A stretch of DNA of 64,000 nt from Chara braunii (GCA_003427395.1 BFEA01000283.1:29349-93348), one strand, 5' to 3'. Positions 25,043 to 37,731 are shown, counted from the first letter of the stretch. The notes: generated by a model not told the origin, from the letters alone. Translations and numbers: made by a program.

Positions 25043-25845
25043 AAACTCTGAGCATATGGAGGAACCTCTGCCTTTGGGTAGGGTCTGCCTTTGGGTAGGA
25101 GGAGGCACTCACTAGCCAAAAAAACATTGGCTCAAGTTGCGCAATTAAAGAAACATTTAAAGACTAGTGTGCGTGGGACACTCACTAACAAAAAAATCAT
25201 TGGCTCAACTAGCACAATCAAAGAAATGACTAATGGGTGAGTAGCGGTTTCTTTGATTGCGCTAGCTGATCTGCTATGCTACGGAGTGCTTTGACCTTGT
25301 ACAAACTCTGAGCATATGAAGGAACCTCTACTTTGGGCAGGGGGGGGAACTCATGCTCACGGTTTCTTTGATTGTGCTAACTGATCTGTTGTTCAAGGGA
25401 GTGCTTTGACCTAAGACAAACTCTGAGGATATGGAAGAACCACTCCCTAGCACAACAGATCAGCTAGCACAATCAAAGAAACCGCCAAAGATTCCTCCAT
25501 ATGTTCAGAGTTTATCTAAGGCCAAAGCAGTCCCTAGTATAGCAGATCAGCTAGCACAATCAAAGAAAACCGTCGCGCAACCACTAGTCTTTGGTGTTTC
25601 TTTGATTGTGTTAGTTGAGCCAATGTTTTTTTGGCTAGTGAGTGCTCCCCCTACCCAAAGGCAGAGGCTCTTCCATATGCGCAGAGTTTGTCTAAGGTAA
25701 AAACACTCCCTAGCACAACAGATCAGCTAGGGTTTTTTGGGTAGTGAGTGTGTGGCAGTTTCTTTGATTGTGCCAGTTGATCTGTTGTACCATGGAGGCA
25801 AAGGTTCCTCCATATGCTCAGAGTTTGTCTAAGCTCAAAGCACTC

Positions 25846-26000
25846 TGCTGACACCATCAGGTACTTCATCATCAACTCTTCTTCAGGATGTCAATGGTTT
25901 GCGGCTCTGCTTCAACATCGACTCGAGTCTTACTTCATAGACGTCATCGACCACCTCGACGACTTCATCCATCTTCTTGACTTCAGCTATTGGCTTCAGG
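25846..26000 (+). repeat. module C, full length
   Basis: A 155-bp copy; the right-hand CTAG is mutated to CGAG. Confidence 0.85.
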
Positions 26001-29000
26001 CGAGTGAGTGTCCCCTCCTACCCACGGACATAGGTTCCTCCATATGCTCAAAGTTTGTCTAAGGTCAAAGCAGTCCCTAGCACAGCAGATCAGCTAGCAC
26101 AACCAGAAAACCGTAACCACAGGCAAAGGTTCTTCCATATGCTTAGAGTTTGTCGAAGGTCAAAGCACTCCCTAACACCAAAGACCAAAAAACCTACGCC
26201 CCCCTTTCAGCTAGCACAATCAAAGAAAGGGGCACTCACTAGCCAAAAAAACATTGCTAGTTGGGCCAATAATTTTTAGGCCAGTGGGTGCAAGGCGGTT
26301 TATTTCATTGTGCTAGTTGAAAGGGGGGTGTAGGTTTTTTGGTCTTTGGTGGTTTCTTTGATTGTGCTAGGGAGTACTTTGACCTTAGACAAACTCTGAG
26401 CATACGGAGGAACCTCTGCCTGGGGTAGGGTTTTCAGAGTAGTGAGTGCGTGGCGGTTTCTTTGATTGTGATAGGTGATCTGTTGTGCTAGGGAGCGTTG
26501 GGTAGGGTTTACTGGCTAGTGAGTGCGTGCCGGTTTCTTTGATTGTGCTAGCTGATCTGTTGTGCTAGGGAGTGCTTTGTTTGTCTAAGCTCAAAGCACT
26601 CCCTTGCACAATCAAATAATCCACCAAAGACCAAAAAACGTACGCCCCCCTTTCAGCTAGCACAATCAAAGAAACCGTCGCACACTCACTAACCAAAAAA
26701 ACATTGGCTCAGCAAGCACAATTAAAGAAACCACCAAAGACTAGTAAGTGCCTGATGGTTTCTTTGATTGTGCTAGCTGATCTGTTATGCTAGGGAGTGC
26801 TTTGACCTTACAAAAACTCCGAGCATATGAAGGAACCTCTGCCTTTGGCTAGGGGGAGGCACTCACTAACCGCAAAAACATTGCCTCAGCTAGCTCAATC
26901 AAAGAAACCGCTGCCTGTGGGTAACAGGGGACCTAGGTTTTTTGGTCTTTGGTGGTTTCTTTGATTGTGCTAGCTGAGCCAATGTTTTTTCAGCTAGTGA
27001 GTGCGTGGCGGTTAATTTGATTGTGCTAGCTGATCTGCTGTGCTAGGGAGTGTTTTTTTACCGCTGCCTTTGGGTAGGGGGGGGCACTCACTAGCCAAAA
27101 CAACATTGGCTCAGCTAGCACAATCAAAGAAACCACAAAGGACTAGTTAGTGAATGGCGGTTTCTTTGATTGTGCTAGCTGATCTGCTGTGCTACGGAGT
27201 GCTTTAACCTTGCCTTTCGTCAGGGGGGGGAACTCACTAGCCAAAAAGACATTGGTGGTTTATTTGATTGTGCTAGCTGAACCATTGTTTTCTTTGATAG
27301 TGAGTGCATGGCGGTTTCCTCGATTGTACTAGCTGATCTGCTGTGCTAGGGAGTGCTTTGACCTTAGACAAACTCTGAGCACATGGAGGAACCTTTGCCT
27401 TTGGGTAGGGGGGGCACTTACTAGCCAAAAAAACATTGGCTCAGCTAGCACAATCAAAGAAACTACCAAAGACTAGTGAGTGCGTGACGGTTTCTTTGAT
27501 TACGCTAGCTGATCTGCTTTGCTAGAGAGTGCCTTGACCTTAGACGAACTCTGAGCATATCGAGGAACCTGTGCCTATGGGTAGGGGAGGGCACTCGCTA
27601 GCCAGAAAAACATTGGCTCAGCTAGTACAATCAAAGAAACCACCACACACTCACTAGTCTTTGGTGGTTTCTTTGATTGTGCTAGCTCAGCCAATGTTTT
27701 TTTGGGTAGTGAATGTCCCCCCATACCCAGAGGCAGAGGTTCCTCTACATGCTCAGAGTTTGTCTAAGGTCAAAACACTCCGTAGCACAGCAGGCCCAGC
27801 TAGCACAATCAATAAAACCACCAAAGACTAGTGAGTGCGTGGCAGTTTTTTTAATTGTGCTAGTAGATCTGCTATGCTAGGAAGTGCTTTGACCTTAGAC
27901 AAACTCTTAGCATATGGACGAACCTCAGCCTGTGGGTAGGGGGGGGCACTCGCTAGCCAAAAAAACACTGGCTCCACTAGCACAATCAAGGAAACCACCA
28001 AAAATAAAAAAACCTACGCCCCCCCCAACCCAAAGGCATAGGTTTCTCCATATGCTCAGAGTTTTTCCAAGGTCAAAGCACTGTTCCTCCATGACCTCAG
28101 AGTTTTAAGTCTTCGGTGGTTTCTTTGATTGTGCTAGCTGGACCAATATTTTTTTGGTTAGTGAGTGCCCCCCAGCATGGGTAGGGGCGTATGTTTTTTG
28201 ATCTTTGGTGGTTTGTTTGATTGTGCTAGCTGAGCCAATGTTTTTTTGGCTAGTGAGTGCCCCCCCCTTCCCAAAGGCAAAGGTTCCTCTTTGATTGTGC
28301 TAGCTGAGCAAATGTTTTTTAGGCTAGTGAGTGCCCCACCTACCCATTCCTCCATATGCTCAGGGCTTGTCTAAGGTAAAAGCACTCCCTAGCACAGCAG
28401 ATCAGCTAGCACAATCAAATAAACCGCCACGCACTCACTGGTCTTTGGTGATTTCGTTGATTGTGCTAGTTGAGCCAATTTTTTCTTGGCAAGTGAGTGC
28501 CCCCCCCCTACCCAACCGGAGACGTTCCTCCATATGCTTAGAGTTTTTCTCAGGTCAAAATACCCGTTAGCATAGCAGATCAACACAACAGATCAGCCAG
28601 CACAATCAAAGAAACCACCACGCACTCATTGGTCTTTGGTGGTTTCTAGCACAGTGGGTCTCACTCTGCCTGTGGGTAAGGGCGGCACTCACTGGCCAAA
28701 AAAACATTTGCTCGGCTAGCACAATCAAAGAAACCACCAAAGACAAGTGAGTGCTTGGCGGTTTCTTTGATTGTGCTTGATGATCTGCTGTGCTAGGGAG
28801 TGCTTTGACCTTAGACAAATTCGGAACATATAGAGGAACCTCTGCCTTTGGGTAGTGTCTGTCTTTGGGAAGGGGGGGGCACTCACTAACCAAAAAAACA
28901 TTGGCTCAGCTAGCACAATCAAAGAGAACACCAAAGACTCGTGAGTGCGTGGCGGTTTCTTTGATTGTGCTAGATGATCTGCTGTGCTATAGAGTGGTTT

Positions 29001-29815
29001 GACCTTAGACAAACTCTTACCATATGGAGGAACCTCTACCTTTGGGGAGGGGGGGGCACTCAATAGCCGAAAAAACCATTGGCTCAACTATCTGAGCATA
29101 TGGAGGAACCTCCGCTTTTTGGTGGAGCAGATTAGCTAGCAAAATCAAAGAAACCGCCCCGCGCTCACCAGTGTTTGGTGGTTTCTTTGATTGTGCTAGG
29201 TTCGCCAATGTTTTTTTGGCCAGTGAGTGCGTGACGGTTTCTTTGATTGTGCTTGCTGAAAGGGGGGCGTAGGTTTTTTGGTCTTTGGTGGTTTCTTTTG
29301 TTGCGCTAGCTGAGCCAATGTTCTTTTTGCTAGTGAGTGTCCCCCCCTACCCAAAGGCAGAGGTTCCTCCATATGCTCAAAGTTTGTCTAAGGTCAAAGC
29401 ACTCCCTAGCACAGGAGATCGGCTAGCACAATCAAAGAAACCGCCACGCACTCACTAGTCTTTGGTGGTTCCTTTGATTGTGCTTGATGAGCCAATGTTT
29501 TTTTGGCTAGTGAGTGCCTCCCCCTACCAAAGGTAGAGGTGCTACCCAAGAAAACATTGGCTCAGCTAGCACAATCAAAGAAACCGCCAAACACAAAAAA
29601 ACCTACGCCGAACTTTCAGCTAGCACAATAAAAAAAACCGCCTCGCATTCACTAGCCAAAAAAACATTGGCGGATCCAGCAAAATCAAAGGCAGAGGTTC
29701 CTCCATATGCTCAGATAGTTTAGCCAATGTTTTTGTCGGCTAGTTAGTGCCCCCCCTCACCCAAAGGCAGTGGTTTCTCTATATGCTCAAAGTTTCTCTA
29801 AGGTTAAAGCACTCT

Positions 29816-29967
29816 GCTCACACCATCAGGTACTCCATCGTCAACTGTTCTTCAAAATCTCAGTGTTTTACAGCTCTGCTGATATCGACTCGACGCCTAC
29901 TTCATCTAAGTCATCGACCACCTCGATGACTTCATCCATCTTCTTGACTTCAGTTATTTGCTTCAGG
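29816..29967 (+). repeat. module C, near full length (152 bp)
   Basis: First copy of a double-C composite, with CAAAATCTCAGTG divergence and a three-base shortening at CTGCTGATATCG. Confidence 0.85.
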
Positions 29968-30003
29968 CTAGTGAGTGCGCCCCCTACCCACAGGCAGAGG
30001 TTC

Positions 30004-30125
30004 CTCTTCAGGATGTCAGCGTTTTGCGGCTCTGCTTCGATATCGACTCGACTCCTACTTCATCGACGTCATCGACCACCTCGACGACTTCATCCATTTT
30101 CTTGACTTCAGCTATTGGTTTCAGG
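30004..30125 (+). repeat. module C, second copy of the double-C composite
   Basis: Fused as GGTTCC/TCTTCAGG, exactly as at 2,415. Confidence 0.85.
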
Positions 30126-30201
30126 CTAGTGAATGTCCCCCCCTACCCACAGGGAGAGGTTCCTCCATATGCTCAGAGTTTGTCTAAGGTAAAAACACTC
30201 C

Positions 30202-30378
30202 CTAGCACAGCAGATCAGCTAGCACAATCAAAGAAACCGCCACGCACTCACTAGTCTTTGGTGGTTTCTTTGATTGTGCTAGCTGAGCCAATGTTTTTTT
30301 TGCTAGTGAGTGCGCCCCCCTACCCAAAGGCAGAGGTTCCTCCATATGCTTAGAGTTTGTCTAAGGTAATAGCACTCC
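30202..30378 (+). repeat. reference core unit (177 bp) with five CTAGs
   Basis: CTAG occurs at 30,202, 30,219, 30,251, 30,279 and 30,303, and the next unit starts at 30,379 (the one after at 30,555, 176 bp on). This defines the unit length and internal spacing used throughout. Confidence 0.9.
30215..30286 (+). repeat. unit hairpin with 24-bp perfect arms
   Basis: The left arm at 30,215-30,238 (contains GCTAGCACAATCAAAGAAAC) and the right arm at 30,263-30,286 (contains GTTTCTTTGATTGTGCTAGC) are exact reverse complements around a 24-nt loop. The loop itself contains GCACTCACTAG. The same hairpin, with minor changes, is present in nearly every B and A unit. Confidence 0.9.
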
Positions 30379-32678
30379 CTAGCACAGCAGATCACCTAGC
30401 ACAATCAAAGAAACCACCACGCACTCACCAGTCTTTGGTGGTTTCTTTAACTCTGCTAGCTGAGCCAATGTTTTTTTGGCTAGTGAGTGCCCCCCCTACC
30501 CAAAGGCAGAGGTTCCTCCATATGCTCATAGTTTGTTTAAGGTCAAAGCACTCCCTAGCCTAGCAGATCATCTAGCACAATCAAAGAAACCACCAAAGAC
30601 TAGTGAGTGAGTGGAGGTGTCTTTGATTGTGCTAGCTGAGCCAATGTTTTTTTGGCTAGTGAGTGCCCCCACCCACCCAAAGGCAGAGGTTCCTCCATAT
30701 CCTCAGAGTTTGTGCGAGGTCAAAGCACTCCCTACCGCAATCAAAGAAACCGTCACACACTCACTAATCTTTAGATGTTTCTTTGATTGTACTAGCTGAA
30801 CCAATGTTTTTTTGGCTAGTGAGTGTCTCCCCCTACCCAAAGGCAGAGGTTCCTCCATATGCGCAGATTTTGTTTAAGGTCAAAGCACTCCCTAGCCCAG
30901 AAGATCATCTAGCACAATCAAAGAAACCGCCACGCATTCACAGATCGTCTAGCACAATCAAAGAAACCTCCACGCACTGACAAGCCTTTGGTGATTTCTT
31001 TGATTGTGCTAGCTGAGCCAATGTTTTTCTGGCTAGTGAGTGGCCCTCCTACCCACAGGCAGAGGTTCCTCCATATGCTCATCACTAGCCAACCTTAGAT
31101 GAACTCTGAGCATATGGACGAACCTATGCATGTGGCTTGGGTCTGCCTTTGGGTAGGGGGGGACACTCACTAGCCAAAAAAACATTGGCTCAGCTAGCAC
31201 AATCAAAGAAACCACTAAAAACTAGTGAATGCGTGGCGGTTTCTTTGATGATGCTAGCTGATCTGCTGTGCTAGGGAGTGCTTTGACCTCAGACAAACTC
31301 TAAGCATATTGAGAAATCTGTGCCTTTGGGTAGGGGGGGGCAATCACTAGCCAAAAAAACATTGGCTCAACTAGTACAATCAAACAAACCACCAAAGACT
31401 AGTGGTTGCATGGCGGTTTCTTTGATTTTGCTAGCCGATCTGCTGTGCTCGGCAATGCTTTGACCTTATACAAACTGAGAGCATGTGCAAGGACCTCTGC
31501 CTGTGTGTAGGGGGGGGCACTCACTAGCCAAAAAAATATTGGCTTAGCTAGCACAATCAAAGAAACCGCCACGCACTCATTAGTCTTTGGTGGTTTTTTT
31601 CATTGCGCTAGTTGAGCCAATGTTTGTTTGGCTAGTGATGAGCGTATGGAGGAACCTCTGCCTGTGGGTAGGGTTTTTTGGTTGCTTAGTGCGTGGCGGT
31701 TTCTTTGATTGTGATAGTTGATCTGCTGTACTAGGGAGTGCATTGACCTTAGACAAACTCTGAGCATGTGGAGGAACCTCTGTCTGTGGGTAGGGGGGGG
31801 CACTTATTGGCTTCAGGCTAGTGAGTGCCCCCCCCTACCCTCAGGCAGAGCTTCCTCTATATGCTCAGAGTTTGTCTAAGGTCAAGGCACAACCCTCCTA
31901 CCCAAGGGCAGACCCTACCCAAAAGAACATTGGCTCAACTAGCCAATGGAGGAACCTGTGCCGTTGGGTAGGGGGGGGCAGTCACTAACCAAAAAAACAT
32001 TGGCTCAGCTAGCACAATCAAAGAAACCACAAAATACTAGTGAGTGCCCTTCCATACCCAAAGGGAGAGGTTCCTTCATATGTTCAGAGTTTTTCTAAGG
32101 TAAAAAAACCTCCCTAGCACAGCAGATCACCTAGCACAATCAAAGCAACCGCCACGCACTCACTACTCTTTGGTGTTTTCTTTGATTGTGCTCGCTGATC
32201 TGCTAATGAGTGCCCCCGCCTACCCAAAGGCAGAGGTTCTTCGATATGCTTAGAGTTTGTCTAAGGTCGAGGCACTCCCTAGCACAACAGATCAGCTAGC
32301 ACAATCAAAGAAACCGTCACGCATTCACCAGTGTCTAGTGGTTTGTTTGATTGTGCTAGTTGAGCTAATGTTTTTTTTTGTTAGTGATGAGCATATGGAG
32401 AAACCTCTGTCTGTGGGTAGTGATTTTTGGCTAGTGAGTGCGAGGCGGTTTCTTTGATTGTGCTAGATGATATGTTGTGCTAGGGAGTGCTTTGACCTTA
32501 GATAAACTATGAGCATATTGAGGAACCTCTGCCTTTGGGTCACACATTCACTAGTCTTTGATGGTGTTTTTGATAGTGCTGGCTGAGCCAATGTTTTTTT
32601 TGGCTAGTGAGTACCCCCCTCTACCCAAAGGCAGAGGTCTATCCATATGCTCAGAGTTTATCTAAGGTCAAAGCACTC

Positions 32679-32833
32679 TGCTCTAACCATCAGGTACTCC
32701 ATCATCAACTCTTCTTCAGGATGAAAGCGTTTTGCAGCTCTGCTTCGACATTGACTCAACTCCTACTTCATCAACGTCATTTACCACCTCGACGACTTCA
32801 TCCATCTTCTTGACTTCAGCTATTGGCTTCATG
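32679..32833 (+). repeat. module C, full length, GATGAAAG variant
   Basis: Shares CAGGATGAAAGCGTTTTGC with the copy at 4,628. Ends TTCATG before CTAG. Confidence 0.85.
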
Positions 32834-32864
32834 CTAGTGAGTGTCGCCCCCTACCTACACGCAG

Positions 32865-32926
32865 AGGTTCCTCCATATGCTCAGAGTTTGTCTAAAGGTT
32901 CCTCCATATGCTCAGAGTTTGTCTAA
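32865..32926 (+). repeat. perfect 31-bp tandem duplication
   Basis: AGGTTCCTCCATATGCTCAG...GTCTAA occurs at 32,865 and 32,896 with no difference. The GTCTAAAGGTTCC joint is also found at 4,934 and, diverged, near 34,045. Confidence 0.85.
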
Positions 32927-33346
32927 GGTCAAAGCACTCCCTAACACAGCAAATCAGCTAGCACAATCAAAGAAACCACCTCGCACTCACTTGCCAAAAA
33001 ACCCTACCCATAGGCAGAGGTTCCTCCATATGCTCATCACTAGCCAAAGAAACATTCGCTCAACTAGCACAATCAAAGAAACCCCCAAAAACTAGTTAGT
33101 GTGTGGCGGTTTCTTTGATTGTGGTAGCTGATGTGCTGTGCTAGAAAGTGCTTTGACCTTAGACAAACTCAGAGCATATGGAGGAACCTCTGCCTGTGGG
33201 TACATGTTTCCTTAAGCTATGATAAAAACATTGGCTCAGCAAGCACAATGAAAGAAACAACCAAAGACTAGTGAGTGCGTGGTCGTTTCTTTGATAGAGC
33301 TAGTTGATTTGTTGTGCCACCAAAGACTACTGAGTGGGCCCCCCCA

Positions 33347-33405
33347 CGCCATCAACCACCTCGACGACTTCATCCATCGTCTTGACTTCAACTATCGGCT
33401 TCAGG
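33347..33405 (+). repeat. module C 3' half
   Basis: ATCAACCACCTCGACGAC...ATCGTCTTGACTTC, fused to a CCCCCCACGCC end. Confidence 0.75.
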
Positions 33406-33845
33406 CTAGTGAGTGCCCCCCCCTACCCAAAGGCAGAGCCTACCCAAAGGGAGAGGTTCCTCCATATGCTCAGAGTTTGTCTAAGGTCAAAGCACTCCGT
33501 ACCACATCAAATCAGCTAGCACAATCAAAGAAACCGCCACGCATTCACTAGTGTTTAGTGTTTTTTTTTAAATGTGCTAGTTGAGACAATGTTCTTTTGG
33601 TTAGTGATGAGCATATGGAGAAACCTCTGCGTAGATGATCTTCTGCGCTAGGGACTGCCTTGACCTTAAACAAACTCTGAGCATATTGAGGAACCTCTGT
33701 CGTTGGGTCACGCACGCACTAGTCTTTGGTGGTTTCTTTGATTGTGCTAGTTGAGCCAATGTTTTTTCTGCTACTGAGTGCCCCCCTCTACCCAAAGGCA
33801 GTGGTCTATCCATATGCTCAAGGTTTTTCTAAGGTCAAAGCACTC

Positions 33846-33988
33846 TGCTCACACCATCAGGTACTGCATCATCAGCTCTTCTTCATGATGTAAGCGTTTT
33901 GCGGCTCTGCTTCGACATTGACTCGACTACCTCAACGACTACCTCAACGACTTCATCCATCTTCTTGACTTCAAGAATTGGCTTCAGG
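33846..33988 (+). repeat. module C, rearranged (143 bp)
   Basis: The central TCATCGACGTCATCGACC is replaced by a doubled ACTACCTCAACG. Confidence 0.8.
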
Positions 33989-34132
33989 CTAGTGAGTGCC
34001 CCCCCCTACCCACAAGCACAGGTTTCTCCATATGCTCAAGTCTGTCTAAAGGTTCCTTCATATGCTCAGAGTTTGTCTAAGGTCAAAGCACTGGCACAAC
34101 AGATCAGCTAGCACATTCAAATGCAGAGGTTC

Positions 34133-34254
34133 CTTTTCAGGATGTCAGCGTCTTGCGGCTCTGCTTCCACATCGACTCGACTCAGACTTCATCGACGTCA
34201 TCTACCACCTCGACGACTTCATCCATCTTCCTGACTTCAGCTATTGGCTTCAGA
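34133..34254 (+). repeat. module C, 5'-truncated
   Basis: Fused as GGTTCC/TTTTCAGGATG. It faces an inverted copy 46 bp downstream. Confidence 0.8.
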
Positions 34255-34300
34255 CTAGTGAATGTCGCCCCCTACCCACAGGCAGAGGGGGACTCACTAG

Positions 34301-34380
34301 CCTGAAGCCAATAACTGAAGTGAAGAAGATGGATGAATTCGTCGAGGTGGTATATGGCGTCGATGAAGTAGCAGTCGAGT
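34301..34380 (-). repeat. module C, partial, inverted partner
   Basis: Ends at GTCGAGTCTTTGGTAACC, the counterpart of 6,158-6,234. Confidence 0.8.
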
Positions 34381-35072
34381 CTTTGGTAACCTTAGACAAA
34401 CTCTGAGTATATGGAGGAACCTCTGCCTTTGGGTAGGGGGGGGCACTCACTAACCAAAAAAATATTGGCTCAGCTAGCACAATTAAAGAAACCACCAAAG
34501 ACTAGTGAGTGTGTGACACATTTTGTCTAAGGTCAAAGCACTCTTTAGCACAACAGATCATCTAGCCCAATTTAAGAAACCGCCACGCACTTACTAGTCT
34601 TTGGATGTTTCTTTGATTGTGCTAGCCGAACCAATGTTTATTTGGCTAGTGAGTGCGCCCCCCTACCCAAACGCAGACCCTACCCAAAGGCAGAGGTTCC
34701 TCCATATGCTCAGATTTCGTCTAAGGTCAAAGCACTCCCTAGCACAACAGATCAGCTAGCACACTCAATGAAACCACCACGCATTCACTAGTCTTTCGTG
34801 ATTTCTTTGATTGTGCTAGCTGAGCCAATTTTTTTTTGGCTACTGAGTGCCCCCCCCTACCCAAAGGCAGAGGTTCCTCCATATGCTAAGATAATTGAGC
34901 CAATGTTTTTTTCGGCTAGTGAGTGCCCCCCCTACCCAAAGGCAGACCCTACCCAAAGGCAGAGGTCCCTCCATATGCTCAGCGTTTGTTAAAGGTCAAA
35001 GCACTCCCTAGCACAGCTGATCAACCCTGGGGGAAGATCTTCTGCCTTTGGGTAGGGGGGGGCACTCACTAG

Positions 35073-35110
35073 CCTGAAACCAATAGCTGAAGTCAAGAAG
35101 ATGGATGAAG
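35073..35110 (-). repeat. module C remnant
   Basis: CCTGAAACCAATAGC...GATGGATGAAG, next to a CAGTGAGAACCTCTCCC joint also seen at 36,404. Confidence 0.75.
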
Positions 35111-35294
35111 CAGTGAGAACCTCTCCCTTTGGGTGGGGGGGGAACACTCACCAGTCTGTGGTGGTTTCTTTGATTGTGCTGCCTGAGCCAATGTTTTTTT
35201 GGGTAGTGAGCGCTCCCCCCTACCCAAAGGCAGACCCTACCCAAAGGAAGAGGTTCCTCCATATGCTCAGGGTTTATCTAAGGTCAAAGCACGG

Positions 35295-35385
35295 TGCTCA
35301 CACCATTAGGTACTCCATCATCAACTCTTCTTCGACCACCTCGACGACCTCATCCATCTTCTTGACTTCAGCTATTGGCTTACGG
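35295..35385 (+). repeat. module C with the shared 64-bp deletion
   Basis: Second of the three copies with TTCTTC fused to GACCACCTCGACGAC. Confidence 0.85.
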
Positions 35386-35873
35386 CTAGTGATATGCTCC
35401 CTAGCACAGCAGATCAGCTAGCACAATGAAAAGAAACATCTGCTCACACTAGTTTGTCTAAGATCAAAGCACTCACTAGCACAGCAGATCAGCGAGGACA
35501 ATCAAAGAAACCGCCACGCACTCACTAGTCTTTGGTGTTTTTTTTTATTGTGCTCGCTGATCTGCTTTACTACGGACTGCTTTGACCTTAGACAAAGTCA
35601 ACCAATGTTTTTACCATAGTTTAAGGAAATATGTACCCGCAAGCAAAGGTTCCTCCATATGCTCAGAGTTTCTCTAATGTCAAACCACTCCCTAGCACAG
35701 CAAATCACCTAGCACAATCAAAGAAACCGCAACACACTCACTCGTCTTTTGCGGTTTTTTTGATTGCGCTAGCTGATCTGCTATGCTAGGGAATGCTTTG
35801 ACGCAGAGGTTCTTCCATATGCTTAGAGATGAGCAGAGTGTTGTGCCTGTGGGAAGGGGGGGGCACTCACTAG

Positions 35874-36004
35874 CTTGTAGCCAATAGCAGAAGTCAAAAA
35901 GAATGATGAAGTCGTCGAGGTGGTCGATGACATCGATGAAGTAGGCGTCGAGTCTATGTCGAAGCACAACTGCAAAAACGCTGACATCCTGAAGAAGAGC
36001 TGAA
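35874..36004 (-). repeat. module C, 5' end replaced
   Basis: Carries AAGCACAACTGCAAAA and runs into GAAGAAGAGCTGAAGAG and TTTGCCTAAGG, as at 9,090-9,125. Confidence 0.8.
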
Positions 36005-36365
36005 GAGTTTGCCTAAGGTCAAAGAACTCCCTAGCACATCAGATCATCTAGCACAATAAAAAAAACCGCCACGCACACACTAGTCTTTGGTGGTTTCTTT
36101 GATTGTGTTAGCTGAGCCAATGTTTTTTTGGCTAGTGAGTACCCCCCCTTACCCAAAGGCAGAGGTTTCTCCATATGCTCAGATAATTGAGCCAATGTTT
36201 TTTTCGGCTAGTGGGTCCCCCCCCCTACCCAAAGGCAGACCCTACCCAAAGGCAGAGGTTCGCCCATATGCTCAGAGTTTCTCAAAGGTCAAAGCACTCT
36301 CTAGCACAGCTGATCAGCCCTGTGGGAAGATCTTCTGCCTTTGGGTAGGGGGAGGCACTCACTAG

Positions 36366-36403
36366 CCTGAAGCCAATAGCTGAAGTCAAGAAGATGGATG
36401 AAG
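36366..36403 (-). repeat. module C remnant
   Basis: Tandem-duplicate counterpart of 35,073-35,110. Confidence 0.75.
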
Positions 36404-36586
36404 TAGTGAGAACCTCTCCCTTTGGGTGGGGGGGAGCACTCACTAGTCTTTGGTGTTTTTTTTTATTGTGCTGTCTGAGCCAATGTTTTTTTGGCTAGTG
36501 AGCGCTCCCCCCTGCCCAAAGACAGACCCTACCCAAAGGCAGAGGTTCCTCCATATGCTCAGGGTTTGTCTATGGTCAAAGCACTC

Positions 36587-36677
36587 TGCTCACACCATCA
36601 GGTACTCCATCATCAACTCTTCTTCGACCACCTCCACGACCTCATCCATCTTCTTGACTTCAGCTATTGGCTTACCC
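36587..36677 (+). repeat. module C with the shared 64-bp deletion
   Basis: Third copy. It also has the local change GGCTTACCCCTAG at its right end. Confidence 0.85.
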
Positions 36678-37289
36678 CTAGTGAGTGCCCCACCCTACCC
36701 AGAGGCACAGGTTCCTCCATATGCTCCCTAGCACAGCAGATCAGCTAGCACAATCAAAAGAAACATATGCTCACACTAGTTTGTCTAAGGTCAAAGCACT
36801 CACTAGCATAGCAGATCAGCGAGGACAATCAAAGAAACAGTCACTCACTCACTAGTCTTTGGTGGTTTCCTTGATTCTGCTAGCTGAACTGCTGTACTAC
36901 GGACTACTTTGACCTTAGACAAAGTCAACCAATGTTTTTACCATAGCTTAAGGAAATATGTACCCGCAAGCAAAGGTTCCTCCATATGCTCAGAGTTTCT
37001 CTAAGGTCAAAACACTCCCTAGCACAGCAAATCACCTAGCACAATCAAAGAAACCGCCACTCACTCACTAGTCTTTGGCGGTTTCTTTGATTGCGCTAGC
37101 TGATCTGCTGTTTTAGGGAATGCTTTGACCTTAGACAAACTCTGAGCATATGGAGGAACCTCTGCCTTTGGGTAGGGGGGGGGCACTCACTAGCCGAAAA
37201 AACATTGGCTCAACTAGAACAATCAAAGAAACCACCAAAGATTAGTTAATTTCTTCATATGCTCAGAGTTTTCTAAGGTCAAAGTACTC

Positions 37290-37444
37290 TGCTCACACCA
37301 TAAGGTACTCAATCATCAACTTTTCTTTAGGATATCAGCGTTTTGCGGCTCTGCTTCAACATCGACTCGACCCCTACTTCATCGACATCATCGACCACCT
37401 CGACGACTTCATTCATCTTCTTGACTTCACCTATTGGCTTCATG
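37290..37444 (+). repeat. module C, full length
   Basis: A 155-bp copy with a TTCATG end; counterpart of 7,839-7,993. Confidence 0.85.
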
Positions 37445-37731
37445 CTAGTGAGTGCCCCCCCCAACCCACAGGCAGAGGTTCCTCCATATGCTCAGAGTAT
37501 GTCCAAGGTCAAAGCAATCCCTAGCACAACAAAAGCACTCCCTAGCACAACATATCATCTAGCACAATCAAAGAAACAACCACTCACTCACTAGTCTTTT
37601 GTGGTTTCTTTGATTGTGCTAGCTGAGCCAATGTTTTTTTGGCTAGTGAGTGTCTCCCCCTACCCAAAAGCGGTTCCTCCATATGCTCAGAGATTGGGTA
37701 GGGGGTGTGCTACGGAGTGCTTTGACCTTAG

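Larger units (their letters stand above)
21881..29809. repeat. 177-bp CTAG satellite array
   Basis: Mixed orientation, with A units dominating 26.3-28.0 kb. Module F junctions lie near 23,690 (minus), 26,185, 26,325 (minus), 26,620, 28,000, 28,190 (minus), 29,265 (minus) and 29,595. A perfect 47-bp tandem duplication is at 24,949-25,042. No gene. Confidence 0.88.
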
